Positions 1 through 6,931 of a DNA stretch of 10,767 nucleotides are shown here, piece after piece (the stretch's first letter is position 1; each line of letters starts with the position of its first letter). Where the stretch lies: assembly GCA_029937635.1 (NCBI GenBank), contig JAPYPM010000064.1, positions 1-10,767 on the forward strand, given 5' to 3'. A program made the translations under genes and the position numbers. Below the pieces are notes generated by a model that was not told the DNA's origin, searched no databases, and saw only the letters and a list, made by a program, of their open reading frames with translations. The stretch is from Nitrospinaceae bacterium (GTDB taxonomy: Bacteria > Nitrospinota > Nitrospinia > Nitrospinales > VA-1).

Positions 1-719
1 GGCTCATAGACTGGAATGTCACGGCACGCATGGACCAACCTTTCATAAAAGAATACATAGAAGAAAGAGAACTAAATATTATGCTAATGGTCGACGTTAG
101 TTCATCTGGCAAATTTGGTTCCACTGGGAAGTTCAAAAACGAAATTTCGGCAGAAATAGCCTCTATTTTGGCATTCGCTGCAATTCGCAATAATGATAAA
201 ATTGGCCTCATAGTATTTTCCGATAAGATAGAACACTATATACCTCCTAAAAAGGGGAAAGCACACGTCTGGAATATTATTCGTACCATTTTAAACTACC
301 ACCCGGAAGGAAGTCTTACAGATCTTAATATCCCACTAGAATATCTATTAAAAATTCAGAAACGGAAATGTATTGCTTTTCTTATCTCTGATTTTCAGGC
401 AACGAACTACGAAACAAATATAAAACTTACTAGACAAAAGCACGACCTAGTCGCAATTTTCATATCTGATCGACGAGAGAGAGATCTCCCGAAGGTTGGA
501 TTAATAAACCTCAGAGATTCTGAGTCAGGGGAAACACTCTTGATCGATACGAATGATAGAGAGATGACAAAATTTTTTGCTACATACGAAAGGGAAAAAC
601 AAGATAAGCTAAAAAAACAACTTCACTTCATAGGTGTTGACACAATAAAAATTAATACTGAAGACTCGTTGGTTGAGCCCATTATACGATATTTTAAAAT
701 ACGTGAAAAAAGGAATTGA
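1..719 (+). CDS. DUF58 domain protein (vWA-like), 5'-truncated by the window edge
   Basis: The reading frame is open from base 3 and has no start inside the window, so the N-terminus lies to the left. It opens with LIDWNVTAR, the conserved DUF58 core motif, which shows that the first ATG (base 30) is internal and not the true start. The rest is the vWA-like part of DUF58. A MIDAS-type DxSxS is seen at fragment residues 31-35 (DVSSS), with a likely metal-binding Thr near 106 (SLTDL) and an Asp at 130 (LISDF). No membrane segment is visible in this part, as expected for a cytoplasmic C-terminal domain. DUF58 proteins are usually encoded between a MoxR AAA+ ATPase and Bat/vWA membrane proteins, and are thought to act with them in a chaperone-like or envelope-stress role; the exact activity is not established. 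The gene ends 2 bases before the next start, so it belongs to the bat operon. Confidence 0.93.
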   Translation, partial: LIDWNVTARMDQPFIKEYIEERELNIMLMVDVSSSGKFGSTGKFKNEISAEIASILAFAAIRNNDKIGLIVFSDKIEHYIPPKKGKAHVWNIIRTILNYHPEGSLTDLNIPLEYLLKIQKRKCIAFLISDFQATNYETNIKLTRQKHDLVAIFISDRRERDLPKVGLINLRDSESGETLLIDTNDREMTKFFATYEREKQDKLKKQLHFIGVDTIKINTEDSLVEPIIRYFKIREKRN

Positions 720-721
720 GA

Positions 722-1171
722 ATGGAAGAGGATCCTACAAAAAATAAATTAAGCTACAAAATCAAGATACCCATCATAATTTTAACATTAATTACGTTGG
801 CTGTAATGGGAGCTCTGTTTATCAAAATTGCTTTTTCGGTAAGTTCATCAGAAAAAAAATCAAACAGCTATCAATATTTACGAAACGTTGGGGACAAACT
901 TAGAGATAAAGGTCTTCATCAGCAAGCAATTCATCAATACATAGAATATCTAGAAAAAACAAAAATTAATACCGCTTCCCGAACTATGATTGCTCATTCA
1001 ATAGGTCAAATGTATATAGAATTAAGTAACTGTCAGGAAGGACTAATGTGGCTATTTCAAGCTGAAGAGGAAGCGACAACATATCACCGGGTTGATGAAC
1101 TAAAAAAAGATATTGATATATGTTTAGCCCAAGTAAATTCATTACAACGAAGCAATCTCAACACAAAATGA
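722..1171 (+). CDS. Small membrane-anchored TPR-like protein of the bat operon
   Basis: This is a 149-residue protein of unproven function. A basic N-terminus leads into one hydrophobic segment at about residues 16-39. An all-helical region follows at about 49-119, where two TPR-like units can be read: Y..LRNVGDKLRDKGLHQQAI..Y, then IGQMYIELSNCQEGLMW. The C-terminus is short and polar. By the positive-inside rule the TPR part probably faces the periplasm. I chose ATG 722 because AGGA (711-714) sits 7 bases upstream; the TTG at 716 is too close to that site. Its stop overlaps the batD start (ATGA), which suggests translational coupling. In Bacteroides-type operons a TPR protein (BatC or BatE) follows BatB, whereas here a single short one precedes BatD. 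It may be an adaptor that bridges the vWA proteins; this is inferred from position only. Confidence 0.85.
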   Translation: MEEDPTKNKLSYKIKIPIIILTLITLAVMGALFIKIAFSVSSSEKKSNSYQYLRNVGDKLRDKGLHQQAIHQYIEYLEKTKINTASRTMIAHSIGQMYIELSNCQEGLMWLFQAEEEATTYHRVDELKKDIDICLAQVNSLQRSNLNTK

Positions 1172-2121
1172 GAACCACTAAACTTGCATCGATATTTGTT
1201 TATTTATTTTTCTATTCGACCACTGGGTCGGCTGATTCACCGATCACTATAAACACCACAATAGATAAAGCAAAAGTCACAACCGGTGATATCATAACCT
1301 ATACGATTACCATGAAGCATGAGTTGGATGTTATACCAAGCACTCCCGATTTTAATGCAATCAGTAAATTTAATATAATTGGATACCCTATAGGTAAATC
1401 AAAAGAAATTAAAACAGGGGTGTTTGAGCAAAAATACTCGGTAAAACTCCGCGCAGACCAAGTCGGGACTTACAATATCTCGCCAATCCGAATTCCCTTC
1501 AAAGTCAAAGAAAAGAATACTGATAAATATATTTCTGGTGAAGCACACTCCCAAAACATCACAATTGAAGTAGCTTCTGTATTAAGACTCCAAGGAGAGC
1601 CAACAGACATAAAAGATATTAAAGACATTGTTGCAGTAGATAGAAACTGGGTACCGTGGTTTTTTTGGGGACTAAATATAATTCTATTAACAATAATTTT
1701 GTACCTACTATGGAAGTACAGAAAAAAAAACCACCCCAATCATATCCAAGATGAAATAGTTTTATCGGCCCATGAAATAGCTTTGCGTGAATTAGATAAA
1801 TTAAAAAACAAAGGACTCCTTCAAAGTGGAGATGCGAGAGAACATTTTTTTGAACTGTCTGAAATCCTCCGTCGCTATCTTGGGAAAAGATATCTTTTCC
1901 CAGCACTCGATTGGACAACTGAAGAAATCACTGCGTATTTCAAAAATCAAGAAAAAATCGAACTCCCCTCACGAACCGAAGCCAATCGAATACTAAAAAA
2001 ATCTGACCTAATAAAGTTTGCAAAAGCCAAGGCTTTACCGGAAACAGATGAAATTGAATCAGTTCGCACTTTCATAAAATCAACCCAAGAGAATTTAAAA
2101 ATAGGGCTCTACTCTAATTAA
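1168..2121 (+). CDS. batD: Short BatD-like protein (signal peptide, periplasmic domain, one membrane helix, cytoplasmic tail)
   Basis: The 317-residue product begins with a signal peptide (MRTTKL followed by a hydrophobic stretch) and a probable cleavage site after GSA at residue 22. A beta-rich periplasmic domain spans about 23-137 and resembles one Ig-like BatD unit (TTGDIITYTITM, YSVKLRADQVGTYNI). The motif GEPTDIKDIKDI (143-154) leads into a membrane helix at about 162-184. A helical cytoplasmic domain follows, with AHEIALRELDKL and HFFELSEILRRYLGKRY. This layout fits the BatD family, but classical BatD is close to twice as long with several beta domains, so this is a reduced form. ATG 1168 overlaps the previous stop by 4 bases and starts exactly at the signal peptide. 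An upstream in-frame start at 1120 would bury the signal sequence and lengthen the overlap. No clear ribosome binding site is seen, which fits coupling to the gene before it. Confidence 0.86.
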   Translation: MRTTKLASIFVYLFFYSTTGSADSPITINTTIDKAKVTTGDIITYTITMKHELDVIPSTPDFNAISKFNIIGYPIGKSKEIKTGVFEQKYSVKLRADQVGTYNISPIRIPFKVKEKNTDKYISGEAHSQNITIEVASVLRLQGEPTDIKDIKDIVAVDRNWVPWFFWGLNIILLTIILYLLWKYRKKNHPNHIQDEIVLSAHEIALRELDKLKNKGLLQSGDAREHFFELSEILRRYLGKRYLFPALDWTTEEITAYFKNQEKIELPSRTEANRILKKSDLIKFAKAKALPETDEIESVRTFIKSTQENLKIGLYSN

Positions 2122-2132
2122 ATTAAACCCAT

Positions 2133-3128
2133 ATGACATTTTTTAGGTTCGAGGATCCTTGGTTTCTGTTGCTACTACTTTTATTTCCTATTCTCGTGAT
2201 GAGAGAAAAAAAGATAACAAACACCATTAATTACTCATCACTCGCTTCATTAAAATTAGCAAGTCAACACAGCTCTAAAATCAAGACGTTCTTACCAATA
2301 GTTCTTACATACGTTGTTATTATTCTTTTCATCATTGGACTTGCGCGACCACAGGAGGGACGAAAGCGAACCCAAATTTTGTCACAAGGAGTGGATATCG
2401 TTCTTGCGATCGACACATCTGGAAGTATGCAAGCACTGGACTTTAAAAAAAATGAGGACCAAGTTACGCGGCTTTCCGTTGTTAAAGATGTCGTTTCCGA
2501 ATTTGTCAAAAGTAGAGCAATGGATCGCATAGGAATGGTCGTCTTTGGAGCTAATGCGTTCACACAATGCCCTCTTACACTTGACCAGAATATTCTTCTT
2601 TCATTTATCAATAAACTTAAAATTGGAATGGCTGGTGATGCAACAGCTATTGGATCAGCAATTGGAATTTCAGCTAGACGACTGAAGGACCTAAAATCTA
2701 AATCCAAAGTCATTATTCTATTAACCGATGGTCGCAATAATTCGGGGGCAATCTCTCCTTTACAGGCTGCAGAAATTGCTAAAACGCTGGGGATCAAAGT
2801 CTACACTATTGGGGTTGGAAAGCGTGGAAAGGCACCTTTCTTAGTGGATACAATATTCGGGAAGAGACTTATTTACCGCAATGTCGATATTGACGAAAAG
2901 GTACTAAATAAAATTTCAAAAATGACTAACGCAAAATACTTTCGTGCGACGGATTTAAAATCACTAAAAGATATATACAAACAGATTGACCTATTAGAAA
3001 AATCGGAAGTTAAAACCCTTGATCATTCTGAGTATAAAGAATTATTCCATTTTTTTCTTATTCCAGGGTTTATTCTACTAATCATTGAAATTATTTTTTC
3101 GAATTCTTATCTAAGGAGACTCCCTTAA
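2133..3128 (+). CDS. batA: BatA-like vWA-domain membrane protein
   Basis: The protein has 331 residues in the standard BatA/BatB layout: two N-terminal hydrophobic segments (about 9-22 and 53-71, ending in GLARPQ), a vWA domain at about 86-285, and a C-terminal membrane helix at about 305-323. The metal-ion-dependent adhesion site is complete: DTSGS at 94-98, Thr171 in GDATAIG, and Asp199 in LLTDG. The conserved FTQCPLTLD at 143-151 is a hallmark of the Bat vWA proteins. The domain probably binds partner proteins in a metal-dependent way at the inner membrane. No Shine-Dalgarno sequence lies before ATG 2133, 11 bases after batD. I still take this start because the product begins like other family members (short hydrophilic start, then F.DPWFLLLL). 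Bat proteins were linked to aerotolerance and stress resistance in Bacteroides, Francisella and Leptospira work, but their molecular role is unsettled. Confidence 0.92.
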   Translation: MTFFRFEDPWFLLLLLLFPILVMREKKITNTINYSSLASLKLASQHSSKIKTFLPIVLTYVVIILFIIGLARPQEGRKRTQILSQGVDIVLAIDTSGSMQALDFKKNEDQVTRLSVVKDVVSEFVKSRAMDRIGMVVFGANAFTQCPLTLDQNILLSFINKLKIGMAGDATAIGSAIGISARRLKDLKSKSKVIILLTDGRNNSGAISPLQAAEIAKTLGIKVYTIGVGKRGKAPFLVDTIFGKRLIYRNVDIDEKVLNKISKMTNAKYFRATDLKSLKDIYKQIDLLEKSEVKTLDHSEYKELFHFFLIPGFILLIIEIIFSNSYLRRLP

Positions 3129-3131
3129 AAA

Positions 3132-4139
3132 ATGCGCTTTGGTAATCTCGAATATTTCAACCTAATTTGGTTAATTGTGCTACTGGTCGGTTTTTTTATA
3201 TGGTCATACAAAAAAAAGAAGCAGTTGCTTGAAAAATTCGTAGGAAAGACTCTCGTCTCCAAACTAATAGACCCTCTTGCTTTAAAACGAGCTAAAATAG
3301 ATAATATTTTAACAATACTTGCTGTTTTTTTTATTATTGTAGCATTAGCTCAACCACGCTGGGGCTATTACTGGAAAGACCTAAAACAAAAAGGCGTAGA
3401 CATTGTCATCGCGTTGGACGTTTCCGAAAGTATGCTGGCACAAGATATAAAACCTAACCGATTGGAAAGAGCAAAATACAAGATAGCGGACTTATTAGAT
3501 ATGCTTGAAGGAGATAGAATTGGACTAGTCGCTTTCGCAGGAACGTCATATTTACAATGCCCACTTACTTTGGATTATTCTGCCGCACGAATTTTCTTAA
3601 ACGCTATCGACACAAATCTAATCCCTGTAAAAGGGACGTCAATAGGATATGCAATACGAACTTCTGTTAAGGCATTTAACACACAAGACACTCGATCACG
3701 TGCCATAATTTTAATAACTGATGGTGAAGATCATACGGGTGATGCCATAGAATCAGCAAAGTGGGCCAAGGAACATGAAACTAAAATTTTTGTAATAGGA
3801 ATAGGTAATAAAATCGGCGCTCCCATTCCCAGCACAAATCCAGAAGTCCCCGGATTCAAAAAAGATAAGAATGGAGAGGTCATATTGACCAAAATCGACG
3901 AACCTACCCTCCAGAAAGTGGCATTAGAAACAGGGGGAAGTTACGTACGTTCAGTATCGGGAGATATGGACCTCCAAAAATTATATATGGAGAGTATCAA
4001 GCATAAAGTTGAGAGCAAAGAAATCAGAACTGAAAGGAGGCGCATGTGGAAAGAAAGATTTCAGTGGTTTATTTTAGCCGCTCTATTATGTTTGACAGCG
4101 AAATATGCTCGAAAAAAATCTTTTAACCTGAACAATTAA
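3132..4139 (+). CDS. batB: BatB-like vWA-domain membrane protein
   Basis: This 335-residue paralogue of the preceding gene has the same plan: N-terminal helix at about 9-25, second helix at about 57-74 ending in ALAQPRWG, vWA domain at about 88-290, and a C-terminal helix at about 311-324. The MIDAS is complete, with DVSES at 96-100, Thr169 in KGTSIG and Asp197 in LITDG. YLQCPLTLD (140-148) and PNRLERAK (108-115) are typical of BatB. Unlike BatA it carries a proline-rich insert (PIPSTNPEVPGF, 231-242) that is common in BatB proteins. AAGGAG at 3113-3118, inside the end of batA, is the likely ribosome binding site, with a rather long 13-base spacing. It is the last gene of the operon. No TPR partner follows it, unlike the Bacteroides-type order. 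Confidence 0.93.
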   Translation: MRFGNLEYFNLIWLIVLLVGFFIWSYKKKKQLLEKFVGKTLVSKLIDPLALKRAKIDNILTILAVFFIIVALAQPRWGYYWKDLKQKGVDIVIALDVSESMLAQDIKPNRLERAKYKIADLLDMLEGDRIGLVAFAGTSYLQCPLTLDYSAARIFLNAIDTNLIPVKGTSIGYAIRTSVKAFNTQDTRSRAIILITDGEDHTGDAIESAKWAKEHETKIFVIGIGNKIGAPIPSTNPEVPGFKKDKNGEVILTKIDEPTLQKVALETGGSYVRSVSGDMDLQKLYMESIKHKVESKEIRTERRRMWKERFQWFILAALLCLTAKYARKKSFNLNN

Positions 4140-4140
4140 A

Positions 4141-4195
4141 ACACTTTTCAATCACAAAACCCTTTTAATTTTTCAGGTTTTTTTAGGTGAAGTGT
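4141..4195 (+). terminator. Possible weak terminator after the bat operon
   Basis: AAAACC (4156-4161) can pair with GGTTTT (4176-4181) across a 14-base loop, and the run of T continues to 4184. An outer pair, ACACTT (4141-4146) with AAGTGT (4190-4195), could extend the structure. The stem is short and the loop long, so termination here is only plausible. Position, just after the last bat gene and before a separate promoter, is the main support. Confidence 0.35.
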
Positions 4196-4305
4196 CTTAC
4201 TCTAAAAACATAATATTTTTTTACTGTAATCCAAAAAAAATAAGTAAGAATTTTTACCTTTTTAAATTCTATCGGATTCATTAAAAATTTAAAAATTCCC
4301 TAGAC

Positions 4306-4334
4306 TTGACAAGTAAAAGAGCCAATACTATTTT
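4306..4334 (+). promoter_or_regulatory. Candidate sigma70-type promoter for the Bax inhibitor-1 family gene
   Basis: A perfect -35 hexamer TTGACA (4306-4311) is followed at 17 bases by TATTTT (4329-4334), a 4 of 6 match to the -10 consensus. It would give a leader of roughly 85-90 bases before ATG 4429. The surroundings are very AT-rich, so chance matches to a -10 are easy, but the exact -35 box with correct spacing makes this the best candidate. Confidence 0.5.
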
Positions 4335-4428
4335 TTATATATTAAGAGTGATATTATTTAATTATACTTATTTGTTCAAGCTAGTCCATTTTACTAAATC
4401 CACTAATTGTTAATTTAAGGAAATTAAA

Positions 4429-5133
4429 ATGCAAGAAAATCAAATGAGAGCCACTAGTCTTGATTCCGTTGCCGCTGAACAACAGCGTTTCATGGTTCGC
4501 GTTTATAATTGGATGGGAGCGGGATTGGGTATCACCGGTGTAATGGCGTTCTATATTGCAAATACTCCGGCCATCTTTAACGTCATTATGGGTAACCCTA
4601 TTATGCCAATCGTATTGATAATCGTCCAGATCGGATTGGTTTTCTGGTTAGCTAGCAGAGTTATGTCCATGAGCGTAAGTCAAGCTACAGGAATATTTAT
4701 GTTATATGCTGGGCTAACTGGAATAACTTTTTCCACCTTATTTGTTGTTTATACGGCAGCCTCTATCACATCAACTTTTTTAGTCACTGCCGGAACTTTT
4801 GGTGCGATGAGTTTTTATGGGTATACCACCAAAAAGGACCTTACTTCCTGGGGAAGTTTTTTATTTATGGGCCTCATTGGGATTATCATTGCATCGCTCG
4901 TTAATATTTTTCTTCAAAGTCCGATGATGCACTGGATTATAACCTACGCTGGTGTCCTTATCTTTGTTGGTTTAACTGCATATGACACGCAGAAAATTAA
5001 AGAAATGAACATTCTCGGGAATGAAGGAACTGACGAGGATACGAAAGAAGCCATTAGAGGTGCTCTGACGCTTTATCTTGATTTTATCAATCTATTTCTT
5101 ATGCTACTTAGAATAATGGGAGATAGAAGGTAG
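4429..5133 (+). CDS. ybhL: Bax inhibitor-1 family (YbhL/YccA-type) integral membrane protein
   Basis: The product has 234 residues, the same length as I recall for E. coli YbhL, and closely resembles it in the middle and C-terminal thirds. Seven hydrophobic segments are visible at about 26-46, 58-78, 85-104, 107-128, 140-161, 168-186 and 209-230. Family signatures are VYTAASITSTFLVTAG (107-122), YGYTTKKDLTSWG (130-142), GLTAYDTQKIK (181-191) and GALTLYLDFINLFLMLLRI (211-229). Asp186 and Asp218 probably match the conserved pair that forms the pH sensor in the B. subtilis homologue YetJ, a calcium leak channel. Bacterial members are tied to calcium flux or membrane-protein quality control, but the role here is not shown. 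AAGGAAA (4417-4423) lies well placed before ATG 4429. The gene has its own candidate promoter and a strong terminator, so it is probably transcribed alone. Confidence 0.95.
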   Translation: MQENQMRATSLDSVAAEQQRFMVRVYNWMGAGLGITGVMAFYIANTPAIFNVIMGNPIMPIVLIIVQIGLVFWLASRVMSMSVSQATGIFMLYAGLTGITFSTLFVVYTAASITSTFLVTAGTFGAMSFYGYTTKKDLTSWGSFLFMGLIGIIIASLVNIFLQSPMMHWIITYAGVLIFVGLTAYDTQKIKEMNILGNEGTDEDTKEAIRGALTLYLDFINLFLMLLRIMGDRR

Positions 5134-5188
5134 ATTAAAAGTTTAAAACTATTAATTTGCAGTGCACAAACCTTACTTTTACTTGAAG

Positions 5189-5222
5189 CCCTCTTCCTTG
5201 AATATTGGAAGAGGGTTTTTTT
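5189..5222 (+). terminator. Rho-independent terminator of the ybhL-like gene
   Basis: A perfect 9-base-pair stem, CCCTCTTCC (5189-5197) with GGAAGAGGG (5207-5215), has a 9-base loop and is followed directly by seven T (5216-5222). It lies about 55 bases after the stop codon and is a textbook intrinsic terminator. Confidence 0.93.
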
Positions 5223-5321
5223 ACCCCTTAGGTTAATCCAAAAGATTTGCATCCCCCAAGCAATCTCATACATTATTCAAAGTGTAAGTTTTCCAATCTC
5301 TAAAATTTTTCTATACTAGCC
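5223..5321. other. Intergenic stretch with one bulged hairpin; otherwise nothing recognised
   Basis: Together with the flanking terminator, promoter and leader this is part of a 347-base gap (5134-5480) between ybhL and hsp20. The only structure I see is an inverted repeat with one bulged T: AGATTTGC (5243-5250) and GCAATCT (5260-5266), around a C-rich loop (ATCCCCCAA). It lacks a following T run, so it is not an intrinsic terminator on the + strand. No open frame or tRNA-like fold was found. Confidence 0.4.
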
Positions 5322-5350
5322 TTGACTACATAGTTTTTAGATCTTATTTA
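5322..5350 (+). promoter_or_regulatory. Weak candidate promoter for hsp20
   Basis: TTGACT (5322-5327, 5 of 6 to the -35 consensus) is followed at 17 bases by TATTTA (5345-5350, only 3 of 6 to the -10 consensus). The context CCTTGACT also resembles the CTTGAA-like -35 of heat-shock sigma32 promoters, but no CCCCAT-type -10 follows, so sigma32 control is not supported. Start of transcription near 5358 would give a leader of about 120 bases. Confidence 0.33.
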
Positions 5351-5362
5351 TTAGTTAGAAAG

Positions 5363-5480
5363 CGGCAGACCGGTCTCCCGTAGGGTAATTTTAATTAAAT
5401 GTTTTTAACATGCCCCTTGGTTTCGAATTTTGTCGTACAGACAAAAGAAGAATCGAGGAGAACTCTATAAGGAGACAATT
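5363..5480 (+). promoter_or_regulatory. Putative structured 5' leader of hsp20
   Basis: The leader contains a 10-base perfect palindrome AGACCGGTCT (5367-5376), a small CCC/GGG hairpin (5377-5385), and a 7-base-pair hairpin TTTTGTC (5428-5434) with GACAAAA (5440-5446) over a 5-base loop. Two stretches can pair with the ribosome binding region AAGGAGAC (5469-5476): GTCTCC (5373-5378) matches GGAGAC exactly, and CCTTG (5415-5419) matches TAAGG with one G-U pair. A second purine-rich run, GAGGAG (5455-5460), precedes the true site. Heat-shock genes are often controlled by RNA thermometers of the ROSE or fourU type. The clear signature of neither is seen here, so an RNA switch is an inference. 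Confidence 0.3.
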
Positions 5481-5984
5481 ATGACTTATAAAAACTTTTT
5501 TCCAATACAACATAATTCTTACGACAAACCTGATCTTCACAATACTTACTACCCTTTCTTCACATCTGATAAGGACATAGGTGAATTCTTAAGTCCTTTG
5601 AGTCCAGATTTTTGTGAAAACAGTTTTTTTGATTTTCTTCCGTCAAAAAAGAATCAATTCCCTAAGGTTGATATTTCAGAAACCAAAGATAGCTATCTAA
5701 TAACTGCTGAGCTACCTGGAATCGATGAGAAAAATGTTGACGTCACATTAGATGAAAAAATTCTCTCAATCAAGGGTGATAAAAAAGAGGAAATAGAAGA
5801 TGAACAAAGCGAGTTTTATAGTAGAGAACGATCCTATGGGATATTTCAAAGGGACTTTGAAGTTCCTGAAACGATTGATGAAAATAAAATAGATGCCTCT
5901 TTCTCCAACGGGCTTTTAACGGTTAAGATGCCTAAAACTCCCGAAGCAACAAAAGAAGTAAAAAAAATTCCAATCACTAGATGA
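5481..5984 (+). CDS. hsp20: Small heat-shock protein, Hsp20/alpha-crystallin family
   Basis: This 167-residue ATP-independent chaperone binds unfolding proteins in the cytoplasm during heat or other stress and holds them for refolding by other chaperones. The alpha-crystallin domain spans about 61-153 and shows PKVDISETKDSYLITAELPG (61-80), RERSYGIFQRDFEVPETID (115-133) and the signature SFSNGLLTVKMPK (140-152). The C-terminal IPI (163-165) is the IxI/V motif used for oligomer assembly. The N-terminal arm of about 60 residues is rich in Phe, Tyr and Asn and is the variable part of the family. ATG 5481 is chosen because AAGGAG (5469-5474) lies 6 bases upstream; a longer frame from TTG 5430 would run through this site. 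It converges with rpe and appears to be a single-gene unit. Confidence 0.95.
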   Translation: MTYKNFFPIQHNSYDKPDLHNTYYPFFTSDKDIGEFLSPLSPDFCENSFFDFLPSKKNQFPKVDISETKDSYLITAELPGIDEKNVDVTLDEKILSIKGDKKEEIEDEQSEFYSRERSYGIFQRDFEVPETIDENKIDASFSNGLLTVKMPKTPEATKEVKKIPITR

Positions 5985-6038
5985 TAGGAATCTAAAAAAG
6001 TATACTTTAAAATGATTTTTAATACAGGTGCGACTTAG

Positions 6039-6070
6039 AAACCCCTCTCTAGTTTCTGGAGAGGGGTTTT
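6039..6070. terminator. Probably bidirectional terminator between hsp20 and rpe
   Basis: An 11-base-pair stem, AAACCCCTCTC (6039-6049) with GAGAGGGGTTT (6059-6069), encloses a 9-base loop. Downstream on the + strand the T run is TTTT (6067-6070) then GTG. Read on the - strand the stem is followed by TTTC. The A-T pairs at the base supply short U tracts both ways, and the convergent genes end within 60 bases of it on either side, so it can serve both. Confidence 0.85.
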
Positions 6071-6075
6071 GTGCA

Positions 6076-6723
6076 TTAGGCTTCACGCAAATTTTTGATA
6101 GCTTTTTTATAATCCTTACTATTAAAAATAGCTGATCCCGCAACAAGAACACTAGCACCTGACTCTTTTATCTCTCCTGCATTATCTGGTTTCACTCCAC
6201 CGTCTACCTGCAAATCAATCTCTTCCTCATAGTTACTCATAATATCTTTCAAATTAGATATTTTACCTAACATCGAGGGTATGAAGGTCTGACCTCCAAA
6301 TCCCGGGTTCACAGACATTAAAAGAACCATATCGAGTTCATGTAAAATTTCTTCCAAGCTTGATAAAGGAGTTGCCGGATTCAAAACGGCTCCGGCAAGA
6401 ACTTTCTGTTCCTTAATTATCTGAATTGTTCGATTAAGATGCCGGCATGCTTCAACTTGGACACTTAAAATATTTGCTCCTGCATCAACAAACGATTTTA
6501 TATAAATGTCTGCATTCTCGATCATCAAATGTACATCAAGCGGGAGATCTGTAACTTTTCTAATAGACTCAATCACAGGGGGTCCAATGGTAATATTAGG
6601 AACAAAGTGACCATCCATAACATCAACATGAATCCAGTCAGCCCCAGCATCTTCAACCGCCTTAATTTCATCACCTAGTCTACTAAAATCAGCAGACAAT
6701 ATAGAAGGAGCAATTTTAACCAT
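6076..6723 (-). CDS. rpe: Ribulose-phosphate 3-epimerase
   Basis: The enzyme interconverts D-ribulose 5-phosphate and D-xylulose 5-phosphate in the pentose phosphate or Calvin pathway, in the cytoplasm. The 215 residues form a complete (beta/alpha)8 barrel. All family motifs are present: APSILSADFSRLGDE (5-19), IHVDVMDGHFVPN (31-43), LDVHLMI (62-68), VNPGFGGQTF (138-147), DLQVDGGV (170-177) and VLVAGSAIF (192-200). Expected metal ligands are His32, Asp34, His65 and Asp174, with Asp34 and Asp174 as the acid/base pair. On the - strand AGGA (6734-6731) lies 7 bases before the ATG at 6723, which fixes the start. No other Calvin-cycle or pentose phosphate gene is in the window, so a housekeeping role is likeliest. 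I could not pick a convincing promoter on its upstream side. Confidence 0.97.
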   Translation of the reverse strand: MVKIAPSILSADFSRLGDEIKAVEDAGADWIHVDVMDGHFVPNITIGPPVIESIRKVTDLPLDVHLMIENADIYIKSFVDAGANILSVQVEACRHLNRTIQIIKEQKVLAGAVLNPATPLSSLEEILHELDMVLLMSVNPGFGGQTFIPSMLGKISNLKDIMSNYEEEIDLQVDGGVKPDNAGEIKESGASVLVAGSAIFNSKDYKKAIKNLREA

Positions 6724-6866
6724 ACGGAAATCCTAAAATGTAAAAGTGTCATTAATATAAATGGATAACACTCTTAAGAAAATAAGAAAATAACGAGTGG
6801 AGCATAACACAACAAATTAGTTTGAAGCTATCTCAATTTATTGAATTAATAATACAATTGAAAACC

Positions 6867-6895
6867 TAGCCATTAATATTTTCATGCCATATAAT
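6867..6895 (+). promoter_or_regulatory. Candidate promoter for the clcA-apbE unit
   Basis: A perfect -10 hexamer TATAAT (6890-6895) lies 17 bases after TAGCCA (6867-6872), a 4 of 6 match to the -35 consensus. Transcription would begin near 6902, leaving a leader of about 30 bases before ATG 6932. It sits in the roughly 200-base gap between the divergent rpe and clcA genes. A short inverted repeat TTGTT (6911-6915) with AACAA (6919-6923) lies between promoter and start codon and may affect translation. Confidence 0.5.
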
Positions 6896-6931
6896 GCAGA
6901 CTAGATTAAGTTGTTATCAACAAATAACTTT

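Noticed and set aside
1120..1167. Upstream in-frame start for batD
   Set aside because: It would put 16 polar residues before a good signal peptide and create a 52-base overlap; the ATGA-coupled start at 1168 fits better.
1470..1918. Two overlapping - strand open frames opposite batD
   Set aside because: They are antisense to a clear BatD-like gene and their translations show no family motif or ribosome binding site.
2264..2797. 177-codon - strand open frame opposite batA
   Set aside because: It mirrors the conserved vWA coding sequence in the antisense frame and encodes no recognisable protein.
6745..6774. AGTGT...ACACT inverted repeat upstream of rpe as an operator
   Set aside because: Only 5 bases per arm with a long spacer in AT-rich sequence; it is within what chance gives.
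6914..6922. TTATCAACA, one mismatch from a DnaA box
   Set aside because: It is a single site at a promoter, with no cluster of boxes or neighbouring dnaA/dnaN, so no origin is supported.
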